This document shows positions 61,611-64,000 of a DNA stretch of 64,000 nt, piece after piece. The stretch covers positions 173,419 to 237,418 of the forward strand of contig NZ_HE978643.1 in NCBI RefSeq assembly GCF_000312125.1, read 5' to 3'. Below the pieces are notes generated by a model, which was not told the origin of the DNA, ran no database searches, and saw only the letters and a program-made list of their open reading frames with translations. The position numbers were made by a program, and so were the translations under genes. This stretch comes from Timonella senegalensis JC301 (lineage in GTDB: Bacteria > Actinomycetota > Actinomycetes > Actinomycetales > Cellulomonadaceae). The stretch's first letter is position 1, and each line of letters starts with the position of its first letter.

Positions 61611-62093
61611 CTAGAGATTCTGATCGAAGAGCCGGGGGTTAGTTTCAACTGAAGTTGCTGTTCCTTGCTCCGTATATGTCGCTGTTGTTGCGTCAAGGTG
61701 CGACAGCGTCTCGGCGATGGCTCGCTGCGACGACGAGAGCAATTCACGATTACTCGAGGAAACCTGCTCGATCTCTGAGGTCAGCTGAATGAGCGCGACA
61801 CGGTGTCCAGCCAGAATGTCTTGCCACTGCGCGGGAACGTTTGCGGCAACCTCTGAGAGGGGCGCGCCGGGATCGATACCAAGTTCAGTGCATACGGACG
61901 AGGATTCAATCGCACGAGCAAGTTCGGCTTCTCGGAGCTGCTCAACTACGGCCTCTACCTCCGTGGTGGCACGTGGTAACCAGCGAGAGCGTCCGGACGT
62001 AAGCAGCAACTGCTCTTCCTCAAGCTTGAACAGCAGGGTTTCCAATAGTTGCCGCTGGTTCCAAAGCAGGCTGTTGAGGGTCTGCAGACTCAT
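61611..62093 (-). CDS. flgN: FlgN-family flagellar export chaperone
   Basis: The 160-residue all-helical protein (LNSLLWNQRQLLETLLFKLEEEQLLL at the N-terminus, shown here as two helices) fits FlgN in size, helix content and position immediately before flgK. FlgN keeps FlgK and FlgL export-competent. AGGAG lies six bases before ATG 62093; the open frame extends upstream to 62123 without a better start. Confidence 0.85.
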   Translation of the reverse strand: MSLQTLNSLLWNQRQLLETLLFKLEEEQLLLTSGRSRWLPRATTEVEAVVEQLREAELARAIESSSVCTELGIDPGAPLSEVAANVPAQWQDILAGHRVALIQLTSEIEQVSSSNRELLSSSQRAIAETLSHLDATTATYTEQGTATSVETNPRLFDQNL

Positions 62094-62132
62094 TCGTTTC
62101 TCCTGCGCTGTAACTAGTGGCATCTACTAGAC

Positions 62133-62159
62133 CAGTCGGTAGGCTGCCACACTCTATTA
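62133..62159 (-). promoter_or_regulatory. Putative sigma28 promoter of flgN-flgK-flgL
   Basis: On the minus strand TAAT, 15 bases, then ACCGACTG, similar to TAAA-N15-GCCGATAA. An imperfect palindrome CACACT-CTATT...AATAGTGTG (62148-62172) overlaps its -35. Confidence 0.55.
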
Positions 62160-62235
62160 GGTGAATAGTGTGACCCGTCGTCTGTGGCGCAGAACGTGGG
62201 GGATACGGCGCGTTTGACGAGTGGATCCCCTTGAA

Positions 62236-62271
62236 TTTAGACCACGCGGAAAGTTTTAGCCACGCCGAAAA
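62236..62271. promoter_or_regulatory. Tandem TTTAG-CCACGC-GAAA repeats between flgN and fliA
   Basis: Two copies of TTTAG(A)CCACGC(G/C)GAAA at 62236-62252 and 62255-62271, about two helical turns apart. Spacing and position between divergent flagellar transcripts suggest a paired binding site for a regulator. No known family is assigned. Confidence 0.45.
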
Positions 62272-62380
62272 CCCTGTGACGCAGATCGCAGTACCTGCTG
62301 AGTTCACAGCGGTTTCCCAGTGTTTACAACGGTTATGGGTACCGCTCCCCATTGACCAGACCCTTTTTTGGTGAAGAGAT

Positions 62381-62406
62381 TTCATCCTCCCTATGGGGAG
62401 GGTGAA
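62381..62406. promoter_or_regulatory. Palindrome in front of the flagellar sigma factor gene
   Basis: TTCATCCTCCC (62381-62391) pairs with 62396-62406 around TATG, one T-G pair. It ends 22 bases before the ATG, just upstream of a TTATCT box (62416-62421 region) six bases before the start codon. It could be an operator or a leader hairpin. Confidence 0.5.
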
Positions 62407-62428
62407 TTTCTTGTGATTATCTTGTGCA

Positions 62429-63334
62429 ATGAACACACTCTCCGCCGATCAGCGCGCACTGGTTGAGACGCATATGCACGTCGTTGGCTATCACGTCACG
62501 GAGATGCTTCAGCGAGTTCCACCCCAGGTAACTCGCGATGAATTGGCCTCCGCGGGCTACCTCGCGCTCGTGCAGACGGCGCTGTCCTATGACGAGTCCT
62601 CCGGAGTACCTTTTCCCCGGTACGCTGCGATTCGCATCAAGGGAGCGCTGGTTGACGAACTGCGTTCGATGGACTGGGTCTCACGCGGTGCTCGTCGCAA
62701 GATCCGTGAGTACGCCAAAACCGTGGAGGTCATGACTGCGAATCTGGGGAGGGCTCCATCCCGGGATGAGATTGCTGCCTCACTTGGCATTGTGACCAGT
62801 GAGGTTGATGCAATCCGCGACACGGCCGAAACCAAGGTCCTCAGCTACGACGCGTACGACGGCTCACTCGCGATTTCGGTACCGGCAAATGCGCCCACTC
62901 CGGAAGCAGAGGTGCTCATGAGTGAGCGCATGCTGTATTTGCGTTCCGCCATCGAGGTGCTGCCCGAGCGGCTCCGATATGTAGTTGAGGAAACATACTT
63001 CCGTGATCGAATGGTCACGGATCTCGCCGAAGAACTTGGCCTGACGCAGTCGCGGGTCTCTCAGCTTCGAGCAGAGGCCATTGCGCTCCTTCGCGACGGT
63101 CTGAATAACCACTTGGCCCCTGAGGTAAAGCGTGAGGAGGGCGTCAAGCAGGGGGCGGCCGCGCGCCGGCGGCAGGACTACTACGCGGAAATCGGGCGTA
63201 AGGTCGAGTCCAATGTGAATGCTGCCCGGAACTCACGGGCCACCGGATCAGTCGCGCTCCAACAGCTCGCGGCCAGCGCCGCCGGTTCACCACCGGCACG
63301 CGCCAAGGTGGCGGTTTCCAACCTCATGGCATAG
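62429..63334 (+). CDS. fliA: Flagellar sigma factor (sigma28/FliA-WhiG type) with C-terminal extension
   Basis: The 301-residue protein has sigma region 2 (about 15-85, DELASAGYLALVQTALSYD and RIKGALVDELRSMDW), region 3 (about 95-150) and region 4 (about 175-222, VLPERLRYVVEETYFRDRM with the helix-turn-helix LAEELGLTQSRVSQL). FliA proteins are usually about 240 residues; here about 75 basic and Ala-rich residues follow region 4. It should direct transcription from TAAA-N15-GCCGATAA promoters, resembling those seen before flgN, fliC, the MCP and the HDOD gene. Confidence 0.93.
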   Translation: MNTLSADQRALVETHMHVVGYHVTEMLQRVPPQVTRDELASAGYLALVQTALSYDESSGVPFPRYAAIRIKGALVDELRSMDWVSRGARRKIREYAKTVEVMTANLGRAPSRDEIAASLGIVTSEVDAIRDTAETKVLSYDAYDGSLAISVPANAPTPEAEVLMSERMLYLRSAIEVLPERLRYVVEETYFRDRMVTDLAEELGLTQSRVSQLRAEAIALLRDGLNNHLAPEVKREEGVKQGAAARRRQDYYAEIGRKVESNVNAARNSRATGSVALQQLAASAAGSPPARAKVAVSNLMA

Positions 63335-63384
63335 CTCCCTTGAGCGGCGATCGAGTCTCCCGAAAACTTCCTTGTAGTTTTTGC

Positions 63385-63411
63385 TAACACCGAGTTCAAA
63401 GCATCCGATGG
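63385..63411 (+). promoter_or_regulatory. Putative sigma28 promoter of flagellin
   Basis: TAAC, 15 bases, then TCCGATGG, 66 bases before the flagellin ATG. The spacing is exact and five of the eight -10 positions match. Confidence 0.6.
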
Positions 63412-63477
63412 GGTGGGGGAACAGGTGCCACGGATGGCGCCCGTTGGAAAACCCATTCATCACGGAGGATAACCACA

Positions 63478-64000
63478 ATGGGACTCTCGATTAACCAGAA
63501 CATCGCGGCCGTTAACTCGTACCGCAACCTTTCCAACACCCAGAACGACATGTCCAAGTCGCTGGAAAAGCTCTCCTCGGGCTTCCGCATCAACCGTGCG
63601 GCTGACGACGCTGCAGGCCTTGCAATCTCTGAGGGCCTTCGCTCCCAGGTTGGTGGCCTCAAGGTTGCTGCACGTAACGCTCAGGATGGCATTTCGGTGG
63701 TGCAGACCGCTGAAGGCGCCCTCACCGAAGTTCACGCAATTCTCCAGCGTGTCCGTGACCTCGCTGTTCAGGGTGCTAACGACTCGAACAACGACAAGGC
63801 GCGCGCAAACATCAAGACTGAATCCGACTCGCTGGTATCTGAGCTTGACCGTATTGCAAAGTCCACCAACTTCAACGGCACCAACCTCCTTGACGGATCA
63901 GCTCCATCACTTAAGTTCCAGGTCGGTGCCGATGGCGACGCGAACAGCCAGATTGCTGTAAGCCTCTCGGGTGCGAACGTCTCCGCAATCTCGCAAAACC
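63478..64000 (+). CDS. fliC: Flagellin (5' part, continues past the window)
   Basis: The 174 visible residues begin MGLSINQNIAAVNSYRNLS and continue with SLEKLSSGFRINRAADDAAGLAISE, the conserved D0/D1 N-terminal helices of flagellin, and ARNAQDGISVVQTAEGAL. It forms the filament. GGAGG lies nine bases before the ATG. The central and C-terminal parts are outside the window. Confidence 0.96.
   Translation, partial: MGLSINQNIAAVNSYRNLSNTQNDMSKSLEKLSSGFRINRAADDAAGLAISEGLRSQVGGLKVAARNAQDGISVVQTAEGALTEVHAILQRVRDLAVQGANDSNNDKARANIKTESDSLVSELDRIAKSTNFNGTNLLDGSAPSLKFQVGADGDANSQIAVSLSGANVSAISQN

Noticed and set aside
1-64000. CRISPR arrays, tRNA or rRNA genes
   Set aside because: No regularly spaced identical repeats were seen, and the only T-arm-like sequence belongs to tmRNA.

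Overview
The window is high-GC DNA that reads like a flagellated Gram-positive actinobacterium, most likely order Micrococcales (Cellulomonas/Jonesia-type relatives). The reasons are GTG and TTG starts, the prfB-ftsE-ftsX-M23 peptidase-smpB-ssrA order, a split acyl-CoA carboxylase with an epsilon subunit, a tmRNA tag ending RTDFALAA, and many genes whose -10 box sits exactly one promoter spacing before the start codon (leaderless transcription). Genus and species cannot be assigned from the sequence alone. No tRNA, rRNA, CRISPR array, insertion sequence or prophage was seen.

Layout. 1-4.1 kb: tail of an unknown gene, a strong terminator, a membrane-anchored endonuclease/exonuclease/phosphatase protein, a NUDIX hydrolase and an ExoA-like glycosyltransferase. 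4.1-11.1 kb (minus strand): a tightly coupled sialic-acid (nonulosonate) glycan locus: NeuA fused to a HAD phosphatase, a NeuB without its C-terminal SAF domain, a GT2 glycosyltransferase and three successive GT-B proteins carrying bacterial sialyltransferase-type motifs. 11.3-30.6 kb: core metabolism and maintenance: acyl-CoA carboxylase alpha (BC-BCCP), Maf, DUF885 protein, VKOR-type thiol oxidase, a heterodimeric ABC exporter, a membrane acyltransferase, carboxylase epsilon and beta subunits, BirA, a class III cyclase, an SRAP/HMCES protein, peptide deformylase, a Bcr/CflA transporter and a GH13 alpha-glucosidase.

30.9-35.9 kb: a Tad pilus operon (tadA, tadB, tadC, a small pilin-like protein and three TadE/G-like pseudopilins). 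Its ATPase gene is interrupted by an in-frame amber codon, after which the family's C-terminal sequence continues. 36-42.1 kb: prfB, a VOC protein, the FtsEX division complex with its likely peptidoglycan hydrolase, smpB and tmRNA. 42.8-48.3 kb: a Tat-exported DMSO-reductase-type respiratory enzyme (dmsABC) with two TorD-family chaperones, preceded by an FNR/CRP-like operator. 48.4-55 kb: methionine aminopeptidase, then a ROK regulator and a ChvE/GguAB-type monosaccharide ABC transporter, bracketed by two near-identical palindromes. 55-64 kb: chemotaxis and flagellar genes: an MCP, an unknown two-TM protein, an HDOD protein, flgN-flgK-flgL, the flagellar sigma factor and the 5' part of flagellin. 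GCCGAT-like -10 boxes precede the MCP, HDOD, flgN and flagellin genes, consistent with a sigma28 regulon driven by the local sigma factor.

Most notable: the unusual sialic-acid gene set with a probable family of three linked GT-B transferases, the amber-interrupted tadA, the systematic leaderless promoters, the twin palindromes around the sugar operon, the 67-nt nested palindrome upstream of dmsA, and the C-terminally extended flagellar sigma factor.
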